Source: DASROJ01 sp035646975 (GTDB lineage: Bacteria; Acidobacteriota; Polarisedimenticolia; JACPZX01; DASXTC01). From it: a stretch of DNA of 14,501 nucleotides. A model generated the notes under the pieces. The model had not been told where the DNA came from. It was given only the letters and a program-made list of their open reading frames with translations, and made no database searches. The stretch spans positions 1-14,501 of the forward strand of contig DASROJ010000341.1 in NCBI GenBank assembly GCA_035646975.1, given 5' to 3'. Position numbers and translations under genes: made by a program. Positions 7,680-14,194 of the stretch are shown here, in pieces (the stretch's first letter is position 1; each line of letters opens with the position of its first letter).

Positions 7680-7708
7680 AAACTATTCCAAATCCCCTTG
7701 TGTGTCAA
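7680..7708 (-). promoter_or_regulatory. sigma-70-type promoter of the HU gene
   Basis: On the minus strand a perfect -35 TTGACA (7708-7703) is separated by 17 bases from TAGTTT (7685-7680). The -10 is weak (three of six), but spacing and position fit. The predicted start of transcription lies about 100 bases before the HU ATG. Confidence 0.6.
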
Positions 7709-7786
7709 GGCAACCCGGGGTGCCACCCTTGAGGGCCCGCCAGGTCTGGATTATTCAGGCGTCCGATGCGCCGGCGTGCCGCTCAA

Positions 7787-8125
7787 TCAAATAAAGTAAA
7801 GAAAGCGGTTACAGTGATTGCAGGATCTGATCTTCTCGTCCGTCGCGCTGTACTTGGTCGGCTGCTTGAGGAAGCAGCCAAGGCAGACGTTGTTCCTCAC
7901 CGGAACGATGGCGCGCTGATGTTTCTCCATCAACCGGCTGTACGTGGAAAGCAGCCCGGGATCGATCTTGTTGGCGAGCTCCTGCCTGGCTTCGTGAAGA
8001 TTGTCGACCGCGTTCACCTCGAAGCCGATCCGGCTCATCTGGATCGCCGTCTTCTGATCGCTGACCTCCTTGATCATCAAATCCAGGTCCTGGAGCATGA
8101 TCATGGATTCCAGCTGAGCGTTCAT
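7787..8125 (-). CDS. short C4-type zinc-ribbon protein
   Basis: This 112-residue protein has the metal site CxxC (C81, C84) and CxxC (C102, C105), ending CNRFLYFI. The pattern CLGC...CNHCNRFLY is that of the zf-RING_7 family of C4 zinc-ribbon proteins, thought to bind nucleic acid. Family members are usually about 230-250 residues with a long N-terminal coiled coil. This one keeps only a short helical segment (about 1-70, heptad-like, with EARQELANKI) before the ribbon. The ATG overlaps the ptsN stop (ATGA), so the two are co-translated, with GAAGG about 10 bases upstream. The C-terminal family match is good; the cellular role is unknown. Regulatory coupling with the phosphotransferase protein is inferred only from gene order. 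Confidence 0.8.
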   Translation of the reverse strand: MNAQLESMIMLQDLDLMIKEVSDQKTAIQMSRIGFEVNAVDNLHEARQELANKIDPGLLSTYSRLMEKHQRAIVPVRNNVCLGCFLKQPTKYSATDEKIRSCNHCNRFLYFI

Positions 8126-8625
8126 TTCGCCCGGACCTTCTCGAACGCCTCGGCGACGGCAGCGACATCATCGACTTTGAGAAGTTTCTTGCGGATGTTC
8201 ACATCCCGGGTGATTTCCACGAGCTTGCCCAGAAGGGGGAGGTACTCGCTGGACTTCTCCTTGTGGGGGGCCAGGATCATGAAGAAGAGGTGAACCAGCT
8301 TTTCATCCACGGCGTTGTATTCCACGCCGTCAACCGAGCGAGCGAAAAGCAGGGTCAGGGAGTCGGTGACGGTCGAACGACTGTGGGGGATGGCGACTCC
8401 CTTGCCTATCCCGGTGCTGCCGAGCTTCTCACGGGTCTTGAGGGCTTCAAGGACGATCTTGCCGTCCCGGACTCGTCCTTTTTCAACGAGATGGCCGACC
8501 ATTCGGCCAATGGCGTCCATCTTGTTCTTGGCCTTGAGGTCTGGAATGAAGAGATCGGGGTGAAGGTAAGCTACAAGCTCCTTGTTTGTCATATTAAAGG
8601 AAGGTTTCGCCTCCGCGGAATGCAT
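8122..8625 (-). CDS. ptsN: PTS EIIA (nitrogen/fructose-type) protein, PtsN-like
   Basis: This EIIA domain of the PTS_IIA_fru/Ntr type spans nearly the whole protein. EALKTREKLGSTGIGKGVAI leads to the phospho-acceptor His in PHSR (H81 from this start), and VHLFFMILAP and YLPLLGKLV are typical conserved strands and helices. No EIIB or EIIC domain is attached, as in regulatory PtsN of the nitrogen PTS, which is phosphorylated by EI-Ntr/NPr and controls other proteins rather than sugar uptake. The start is uncertain. ATG 8625 has GGGA 7 bases upstream. ATG 8592 (MTNKEL) gives 156 residues and puts the active His at 70, close to the E. coli position 73, but lacks a ribosome site. A TTG at 8640 is least likely. 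The gene is co-transcribed with the zinc-ribbon gene. Confidence 0.88.
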   Translation of the reverse strand: MHSAEAKPSFNMTNKELVAYLHPDLFIPDLKAKNKMDAIGRMVGHLVEKGRVRDGKIVLEALKTREKLGSTGIGKGVAIPHSRSTVTDSLTLLFARSVDGVEYNAVDEKLVHLFFMILAPHKEKSSEYLPLLGKLVEITRDVNIRKKLLKVDDVAAVAEAFEKVRAK

Positions 8626-8662
8626 GAGAGGGTCCCGCAACGTCTGGCAATCGGTTTTCGCA

Positions 8663-8734
8663 GCGGGTAGACTCCTGTTCCAGAATCATCCCGCAGGGGA
8701 GCCTGGAGCCTGCGCGGCGAGGAGCTAAACCTCG
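8663..8734 (-). promoter_or_regulatory. structured 5' leader of the ptsN transcript
   Basis: On minus-strand RNA three helices can form. Hairpin 1 is CGAGG-UUUAGCU-CCUCG (8734-8718). Hairpin 2 is CGCAGG / CCUGCG around an 11-base loop (8714-8692). Hairpin 3 has an outer GCGGG/CCCGC and an inner GAUUCU/GGAGUC stem with loop GGAACA (8694-8663). Helices 2 and 3 share the three bases 8692-8694, so the full forms exclude each other. Hairpin 3 uses two G-U pairs that are pairs only in minus-strand RNA. No known riboswitch class is recognised. Confidence 0.4.
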
Positions 8735-8753
8735 ATCCACGCGTAACATCGAA

Positions 8754-8762
8754 ATTCTAGCA
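8754..8762 (-). promoter_or_regulatory. extended -10 promoter for ptsN
   Basis: On the minus strand TGCTAGAAT is an extended -10 element (TGn plus TAGAAT, five of six). No good -35 is present at the right distance, which extended -10 promoters can tolerate. It would give a leader of about 120 bases before ATG 8625. Confidence 0.5.
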
Positions 8763-8786
8763 CAAATGTTTATCGACGGTTCTTCT

Positions 8787-8814
8787 TTGTTTCCTCCGGC
8801 GATCGCGGTATAAT
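8787..8814 (+). promoter_or_regulatory. sigma-70-type promoter for the NHL-repeat gene
   Basis: A perfect TATAAT (8809-8814) follows TTGTTT (8787-8792) with a 16-base spacer. The -35 matches in its three most important bases. Transcription would start near 8821, giving a leader of about 120 bases, and is divergent from the ptsN promoter. Confidence 0.65.
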
Positions 8815-8820
8815 CCCGCG

Positions 8821-8943
8821 ACCTCCGCCCAAATCGTTGATGGAAGATAGGCTAACTGGATTATTTCACCCGCAGCCGGAAGGCTCCGAGCGGCATCTTT
8901 CCCGACCGACGGACTGCCAAAGGCTCGAAGGAGGCATTTCAGG
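8821..8943 (+). other. long 5' leader of the NHL-repeat gene
   Basis: About 120 untranslated bases lie between the TATAAT promoter and the ATG. A small AGCC-GGAA-GGCT hairpin is visible near 8872-8883. AAGGAGG (8928-8934) is a strong Shine-Dalgarno sequence 9 bases before the start. I compared the rest by eye with the c-di-GMP-I, SAM-I and glycine riboswitch core motifs and found no match. Together with the ptsN leader this makes up the 318-base gene-free stretch 8626-8943. Confidence 0.4.
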
Positions 8944-10560
8944 ATGTCGCGCTGCAAGCTGTTCGGGGCGCTCAGCGCCCTTGTTCTCGTGATGTTTGTG
9001 AGCAGCGTCGCCGCTGAGGTTTACGTCACGAGCCCCACCACGAAACAGATTCTCGTGCTAGATAGCAACGGCCAGGTGACAAGGTCCATCGGCGCTGCCG
9101 GTGGTGTGGGACAGCCCTACGGGATCGCGATGGATTCGAACCGAAACCTGCTGGTGGCGGATTACTCCGCCGGCCGCGTGCTTCAGTTCAGCCCGGACGG
9201 GTCGAACGGCTCGATACTCGCCTCCAACATACCGAAGCCCGACGGGCTTGCCGTCGGTCCTGGCGGCGATGTGTTCCTCATCAGCCGTGACAACAAGGCC
9301 GCGACCACTTCACGGCTCAAATCGCAGATTGGTGACTCCGTGAGCACGGCGGGGTATCTCCACGACGTCTGGATGATCCCGTCGGGAAGCAGCCTTCCGA
9401 TCAGGATTGGCGCGATCGACGAGAGCTTCCGCCTCGCCCAGGCCCAGCCTGTGCCCTCCGATCCCTACAAGGGAGACCTTCTCGTGTTGTCGACGAGGCC
9501 TGGCCTCGTCGCCCGGTTCATCCAGACCGGCCCGACGACATTCGAGAGAAGCCAGGATCTGATCAGCTACGTGCCGGGTGAGCCGACCTCGATGGCGTTC
9601 GGCCGTTCCGGCGAACTGCTGATCGGCACCACCGACGGCAGGATCCTCCGTTACTCGGGCATGGGTGTCCGGCTCCAGCCCGACTTCGCGTCAGGCCTGC
9701 CGGTGGGTCCGACCAGGCTCACGGTCAATCTCGACGGTGTTGTCCACATTACACCGGTGGGCAGCACATCGATTATCAGGTACGACGCCTACGCGATGCG
9801 GCTGCCGAATCTCTCGGGGGCCACCGTTCCGCTGGCGGCAGCACTCACCACCGGCTGCGTGCCCACGCCGGTCGGGCAGAACGTGACCGTCTCGCCGGCC
9901 GCCGGAGTGAACGTCGTGTTCGACAACGTGATCTCGGGTGGGCAGACCTGCCTGCAGACGACATCGCTCGGAGCCGGTGTGCTCACGTCTCCGCGCGGCA
10001 ATACCATCCCGGGTTTCGCGCAAAGACTCTGGGAAGATCCCGGGTTCGTGGTTTACGACATCACGACGACGGCGATCATCACCAATACCATCGCGGAGGA
10101 GTTCTTCTCCGCGAACCCCGAGGCTCGACTGCTGGTGGCGCACGGATCGGGGGGCGTCTTCTCGGACGACACGGTCCTGGTGACACCGGACGACCCGCGC
10201 AGCCGCACGGGCCAGTTGTCCGAATTCGTCATCTATCTGGACACACGCCCGAACCGCGACGTGGTGCTGCTCAAGCTCGGAGACCTGCAGAACGCGCTGA
10301 ACACCTATTCGGGACTCATCAGCCCGAGCGTGCTCTCGCAGCTCCAGAGCCTCGTGACCCAGATCACCACCGCGGTTGGCACGGGTGGAGCCGAAACCGA
10401 CAAGACGGTGGCCATTCAGTTGCTGAAGGACCTCAAGGGATACACCCGTCAGAATGGTGGAGAGGGGATTCCCAACAGGTTCGGCCCTGACAGTCCGCCG
10501 AACGTCGCGGGCACGCTCATCTCGCTTGCCGATACGCTGATCTTCCAGCTCACGCTCTAG
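8944..10560 (+). CDS. secreted NHL-repeat beta-propeller protein with C-terminal domains
   Basis: This 538-residue exported protein has a signal peptide at 1-24 (ALVLVMFVSSVAA/E). Residues about 25-285 are beta-propeller blades of the NHL type, with repeated pattern [QP]PxGIAxDxxxNLLVAD / PDGLAVGPGGDVFLIS / PTSMAFGRSGELLIGT / PTRLTVNLDGVVHI, each followed by a turn such as GRVLQFSPDG or GRILRYSG. A different module follows at about 304-375 (PTPVGQNVTVSPAAGVNVVF), with cysteines 305 and 336 that could form a disulfide and an all-beta look. The end (about 430-538) is largely helical, with Leu-rich stretches LGDLQNALN and LSQLQSLVTQI, ending in a hydrophobic strand. NHL propellers usually bind proteins or ligands; no catalytic site is seen. 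The ATG follows AAGGAGG by 9 bases. It is a single-gene unit converging on the kinase gene. Confidence 0.85.
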   Translation: MSRCKLFGALSALVLVMFVSSVAAEVYVTSPTTKQILVLDSNGQVTRSIGAAGGVGQPYGIAMDSNRNLLVADYSAGRVLQFSPDGSNGSILASNIPKPDGLAVGPGGDVFLISRDNKAATTSRLKSQIGDSVSTAGYLHDVWMIPSGSSLPIRIGAIDESFRLAQAQPVPSDPYKGDLLVLSTRPGLVARFIQTGPTTFERSQDLISYVPGEPTSMAFGRSGELLIGTTDGRILRYSGMGVRLQPDFASGLPVGPTRLTVNLDGVVHITPVGSTSIIRYDAYAMRLPNLSGATVPLAAALTTGCVPTPVGQNVTVSPAAGVNVVFDNVISGGQTCLQTTSLGAGVLTSPRGNTIPGFAQRLWEDPGFVVYDITTTAIITNTIAEEFFSANPEARLLVAHGSGGVFSDDTVLVTPDDPRSRTGQLSEFVIYLDTRPNRDVVLLKLGDLQNALNTYSGLISPSVLSQLQSLVTQITTAVGTGGAETDKTVAIQLLKDLKGYTRQNGGEGIPNRFGPDSPPNVAGTLISLADTLIFQLTL

Positions 10561-10570
10561 TCAACGCGGA

Positions 10571-10604
10571 CCGCCGCTGAGGAGCTTTCCGGCCTCAGCG
10601 GCGG
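10571..10604. terminator. shared hairpin between convergent genes
   Basis: A perfect 12-bp inverted repeat (CCGCCGCTGAGG / CCTCAGCGGCGG) encloses a 10-base loop. It begins 10 bases after the NHL-gene stop, and its other arm contains the kinase stop codon (10597-10595). It is very GC-rich but has no T-tract on either side, so it may act as a bidirectional transcript end or a protective 3' stem rather than a classic intrinsic terminator. Confidence 0.6.
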
Positions 10605-13600
10605 GCCAGCGCTCCCGCGGCTTTCTCCAGCTCCTGCAGCCCCATCCGATGCGCGGCGTCCAGGGACAGCCTGGCTCTGGCCGAGGCCTGATCCGGCTTG
10701 CCTGCGCGCTGATACGCCATCGCCAGCGCCAGATCCGATTCGGCTCCGTACACAGGCAACCCGCTCACCGAGGCCCTCGTGGAGGCGGTCATCCCCTGGG
10801 CAATCGCCTCGTCAGGATCGGCCACCAGGCTCATGGCCAGGCCGCACTGGATCGCGGGCACCACGGCCTGCGTGCGACCCGAGGCGGCGCAGGCTTCACG
10901 GGCCGCAACGAGGGCTCCGGCGCCGTCACCCGTCGCGGAGAGCGATCGTGTCTTCAGCAGCCCGGCCTGGGCCAGCAGGATCGGGTTGTCCAGGGTCTTG
11001 AGCGGTGCGGCGACCTTCGCGATCCCTTCGAGCGCGCCCTTTGGATCGCCCGTGGCCTGGGAGAGCTCCGCTAGCGAAAGCGTCACTCGAACCTGATTCG
11101 TGCGGTCTCTCAGGGTTGTATATGTCAATAGCGCTGAGTCAAGCGATTCGCGTGCCAGAGCATACTGGCCAAGTGACATCTGTACGCGAGCCAATCTGTA
11201 CCGGGCCTCCGCAACGCCATCCTCTCGTTCAGCCTTTTGCCACATCGCGATGGCATCCTGCTGCCCGGACTGCGCCTGCCTGAGAGCTCCGCGAGCCGAT
11301 GCCAGCACAGCCTTGTCGGACATGACCTCTGCGGCCGCCTCGTCGTCGCCAATCTCACGCACTATCTGCTCGGCCCCCAGCAGGCTCTCATCCGCCTGTC
11401 CGAGCTGTCCCAGCGCTGTTTGCCCCTTTGCCAGCCCGACAAGACACGTGGCCTGACCTGAACGATCTTTTTGCGTTCGACGGATGCCCAGTGCCTCCGT
11501 GTAATACCGAACCATGCCAGAGGGATCTCCAACCTCTTCCATGAGACTCCCCAAGTTGGCCAGGGTGCCCGCGATGACCTCGTTATCGCCAATCTCCCGG
11601 CTGAGTGACAAGGACTCTTCTGTGATCTTTCGCGCCTCTGCGACGCGACCCTGGATCTGCAGCACGCCGGCCTTGTTGTCGAGTGTCTTGGCAAGCCCAC
11701 GCTTGTCGCCGATCGCGCGCTTGATGGATTCGGAGCGGCCGTAGTAGTCAAGCGCCTCATCGTCCCGCCCGAGCAAGTCGTAGGCGTAGGCGATGGCGTT
11801 GAGCGTGGCCCCCTGGCCCTCCTCGCTGCCGACCTGCTTGTGCAGAGCCAGCGCCTGCTGCAGCTCCGGCAGCGCGGCCTCCTGTTTGCCCCCCTTGATC
11901 ATCACGCGGCCGAGAGTGAACCTCAGCACGGCGTTCTTGGGGTCGTGCGCAATGGCGCCCCTGAACCGTTTCTCCGCTTCCGCGAAGTTGCCGGTCTCCT
12001 CGTACACTTCACCGATGTTGAAGGCGAGGAACGGGTCGTCGGGGTCGCCCTTGAGCATCTCTTCGTAGGCCTGGATCGATTCCTCGGGCTGGTGATTGAT
12101 GCGGCCGTGCCACGCGCGGATGAACGTGCGATCGGTCTGCGGAATCTTTTCCGCGTTGGCCGTCATCTGTTCCATGGCCTGCTTGATCTCATCGGTCGCC
12201 TCGCGGTCGTGCCCGATTCTCGCGTAGGTCTCAGCCAGACGCGCGTGCGCCATGGCATAGGCCGGGTCGGCGGCGACCGCCTGGCGCAGGGGTCCCAGCG
12301 CCTCGAGGTTCTTTCCCTGGTCCATGAGGTCAACGCCCTTCTGGAAGAGGCTTGCGGCCTGGACCGACGAGGTGCGCGCCGAGGCGATCGAGAGGTCGGA
12401 ATCGCTCGCGAGCCGCTCTGGAGCCAGCTCGAACATTTCCTTGGTGGCGGTGGTGAGCGCGTCGATCATCCCCAGCACCTCGCTCTCGCGTCCTGGCAGC
12501 TTCTTGGTCTTGAGAATCTCGCCGGTCCTGGGGTCCTGCAGGTTCAGGTTGACCCGGATCTGATCTCCCTGGCTGAGGAAGGAGCCGGTCACGACGGCTT
12601 CAACCGCCCCGAACTCCGCCATCTTCTTCATCGTTCCCGAGTCCAGCGCCTTGCCCGGGGTCAGACCGAGCTCCTGGAAGATCTGATTGAGCCGCTCTCG
12701 CGACAGCACGCGGAAGTATTTCGACTCGCCGAGGTCGGTGATGAGGTTGTCGGACAGGCCGGTCTTGAGCCAGTCCAGGTCCGTTCGGCCGGTCTGGTTC
12801 TCGAACGGCAGGATGGCCACCGAGCGGCGTCCCCCGGTCCCGGCAACAGGGATCTTCGGCCGCATGAACAGGGTGATTCCCACCGCGAGGGCGACCAGCC
12901 CCAGGGCGCTGCCCCCCATCATCAGCGCGCGCCTGGAAGGGAGGTAGTGTCGCGCGGAGAGGTGGGCCTCCTGCCGGTCGATATCGCCCAGGATTTCGCC
13001 GACCGACTGGTACCGCAGTGTCGGATCCTTCTCGAGGCACTTCAGGACCAGCGTGTCGAGCCACTCGGGCACGGCCGGGTGTGTTCTGCGAATCGAATGG
13101 GCGCGCTCTTCGATCTGCTTCTTGATCACCTCCCAGGGCGTTCCTCCCTGGAATGGCGTGTCGCCCGTCAGGATTTCGTACATGAGCACGCCGAGCGAAT
13201 AGATGTCCGAGCGATGGTCGACCTTCTTTCCCTCGGCCTGCTCGGGCGACATGTACTCCGGAGTCCCGATCAGCGCGCCCGTGCGGGTCATGCCGCGGGC
13301 GTCCGCCTGCATCGCGATGCCGAAGTCCATCACATGCACGCTGCCGTTGGCGTCGAGCATCACGTTCTGCGGCTTGAGATCGCGATGCACGATTCCGACC
13401 GAATGCGCTTCCTTCAACGCGGCGCAAACCTGCCGAAGGATCGAGACGGCCTTTTCGACCGAGACCGGCCCCTTCTCCTGCACGACGTGGGAGAGGTCCT
13501 GTCCCTCGACGTACTCCATCGAGATATATCGCAGCCCCTCACTTTCGCCCATGTCGTAAATGCGCGTGACATTGCGATGGGTGACCTGGCGCGCGATGGT

Positions 13601-14038
13601 GATCTCTTTCTTGAACCGCTCGAGGATGCGCTCATTGTCGGCGAACTCGCCGCGGATCATCTTGAGCGCCACGGGCACTTCGAGATGGAGATCGCGCGCC
13701 CGATAGACCATCCCCATGCCTCCCATTCCCAGCGGCTGCTCGATTTCGTAACGCTCGCTCAGGATGAAGCCTCGCGGCAGGATGCCCAGCCGCAGCCCTT
13801 GCGAGCTGGCGCCGCTGCCCGCCGTGGTGGCGGCAAGCGAACCCCTGGTGATTCCCAGCGATTCGACGGTTCCCGCGCTCGTCATGCTGTCGGAGCCGGG
13901 GGGTGGTGAGGGCGCGTGGGTGTCCGGCCGGCCGGTGGTGTCGGGCCGATGATGCGAAGCCGTATGGAACGGCTCGCCGCACTCACTGCAGAAGCGGCTG
14001 GTTTCCGGGTTCGGTGTGTGGCAGCGGGTGCAGAGCAT
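10595..14038 (-). CDS. membrane Ser/Thr protein kinase with zinc ribbon, TolB/FlgO-like domain and TPRs
   Basis: This is a 1147-residue protein. Domain order: zinc ribbon (C3, C6, C17, C20); a Pro/Ser/Thr-rich linker (about 25-90); a Hanks-type kinase (about 97-355); one TM helix (about 371-391, MMGGSALGLVALAVGITLF); a TolB/FlgO-like alpha/beta domain (about 405-515, RSVAILPFENQTGRTDLDWL); and a long TPR array (about 560-1147). The kinase is complete: glycine loop GMGGMGMVY (104-112), lysine K126 in VALK, E145, HRD with D220, K222 and N225, DFG (238-240), activation-loop GTPEYMSPEQ, HRSD with D278 and a final Arg (R343). The kinase lies in the cytoplasm and the TolB-like/TPR part in the periplasm. 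Start 14038 gives the usual MLCTRCHTPNPETSRFC opening; no good ribosome site is seen, and the open frame continues to 14494 without recognisable protein features. Targets cannot be predicted. Confidence 0.93.
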   Translation of the reverse strand: MLCTRCHTPNPETSRFCSECGEPFHTASHHRPDTTGRPDTHAPSPPPGSDSMTSAGTVESLGITRGSLAATTAGSGASSQGLRLGILPRGFILSERYEIEQPLGMGGMGMVYRARDLHLEVPVALKMIRGEFADNERILERFKKEITIARQVTHRNVTRIYDMGESEGLRYISMEYVEGQDLSHVVQEKGPVSVEKAVSILRQVCAALKEAHSVGIVHRDLKPQNVMLDANGSVHVMDFGIAMQADARGMTRTGALIGTPEYMSPEQAEGKKVDHRSDIYSLGVLMYEILTGDTPFQGGTPWEVIKKQIEERAHSIRRTHPAVPEWLDTLVLKCLEKDPTLRYQSVGEILGDIDRQEAHLSARHYLPSRRALMMGGSALGLVALAVGITLFMRPKIPVAGTGGRRSVAILPFENQTGRTDLDWLKTGLSDNLITDLGESKYFRVLSRERLNQIFQELGLTPGKALDSGTMKKMAEFGAVEAVVTGSFLSQGDQIRVNLNLQDPRTGEILKTKKLPGRESEVLGMIDALTTATKEMFELAPERLASDSDLSIASARTSSVQAASLFQKGVDLMDQGKNLEALGPLRQAVAADPAYAMAHARLAETYARIGHDREATDEIKQAMEQMTANAEKIPQTDRTFIRAWHGRINHQPEESIQAYEEMLKGDPDDPFLAFNIGEVYEETGNFAEAEKRFRGAIAHDPKNAVLRFTLGRVMIKGGKQEAALPELQQALALHKQVGSEEGQGATLNAIAYAYDLLGRDDEALDYYGRSESIKRAIGDKRGLAKTLDNKAGVLQIQGRVAEARKITEESLSLSREIGDNEVIAGTLANLGSLMEEVGDPSGMVRYYTEALGIRRTQKDRSGQATCLVGLAKGQTALGQLGQADESLLGAEQIVREIGDDEAAAEVMSDKAVLASARGALRQAQSGQQDAIAMWQKAEREDGVAEARYRLARVQMSLGQYALARESLDSALLTYTTLRDRTNQVRVTLSLAELSQATGDPKGALEGIAKVAAPLKTLDNPILLAQAGLLKTRSLSATGDGAGALVAAREACAASGRTQAVVPAIQCGLAMSLVADPDEAIAQGMTASTRASVSGLPVYGAESDLALAMAYQRAGKPDQASARARLSLDAAHRMGLQELEKAAGALARR

Positions 14039-14194
14039 CAGAGTCGCATCGAAGGGAAGGTTCGTCTTTCGAGTTCGTCCCACGATGTGGGACCGGCAAA
14101 ACGAGGATAGCAGAGCACACCGTGGGAAGGAAACCCGCCCTCGATGCCCGCAGTTGTGGTATAAGGCAGGGCCCGACCCATGCTGCGGGAGACA
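14039..14194. other. divergent upstream region between kinase and M1 peptidase genes
   Basis: This is about 155 bases of spacer. On the plus strand TATAAG (14160-14165) could be a -10 for the peptidase, giving a leader of about 25 bases, but no -35 is seen at 16-18 bases. On the minus strand TATCCT near 14110 is a weak -10 candidate for the kinase. No operator repeat was recognised. Confidence 0.3.

Noticed and set aside
7709..7786. Terminator after the zinc-ribbon gene
   Set aside because: Several short GC inverted repeats (for example GGCG/CGCC and GGGT/ACCC) are visible, but none has a long stem followed by a T-tract.
8718..8734. A 5-bp stem with a 7-base loop that looks like a tRNA anticodon arm (loop UUUAGCU)
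   Set aside because: No acceptor stem, D-arm or T-arm (no TTCGA-type loop) surrounds it, so this is not a tRNA.
8821..8943. Possible c-di-GMP-I riboswitch in the NHL leader (a CCAAAGGC motif near 8917)
   Set aside because: The required GCAAACC, GGACGCAAAGCC and receptor motifs are not present in order; one short resemblance is not enough.
11840..13909. Open frame of 689 codons on the plus strand opposite the kinase gene
   Set aside because: It is entirely antisense to the kinase and TPR coding sequence, lacks a ribosome site and shows no recognisable domain. Long antisense frames are common at this base composition.
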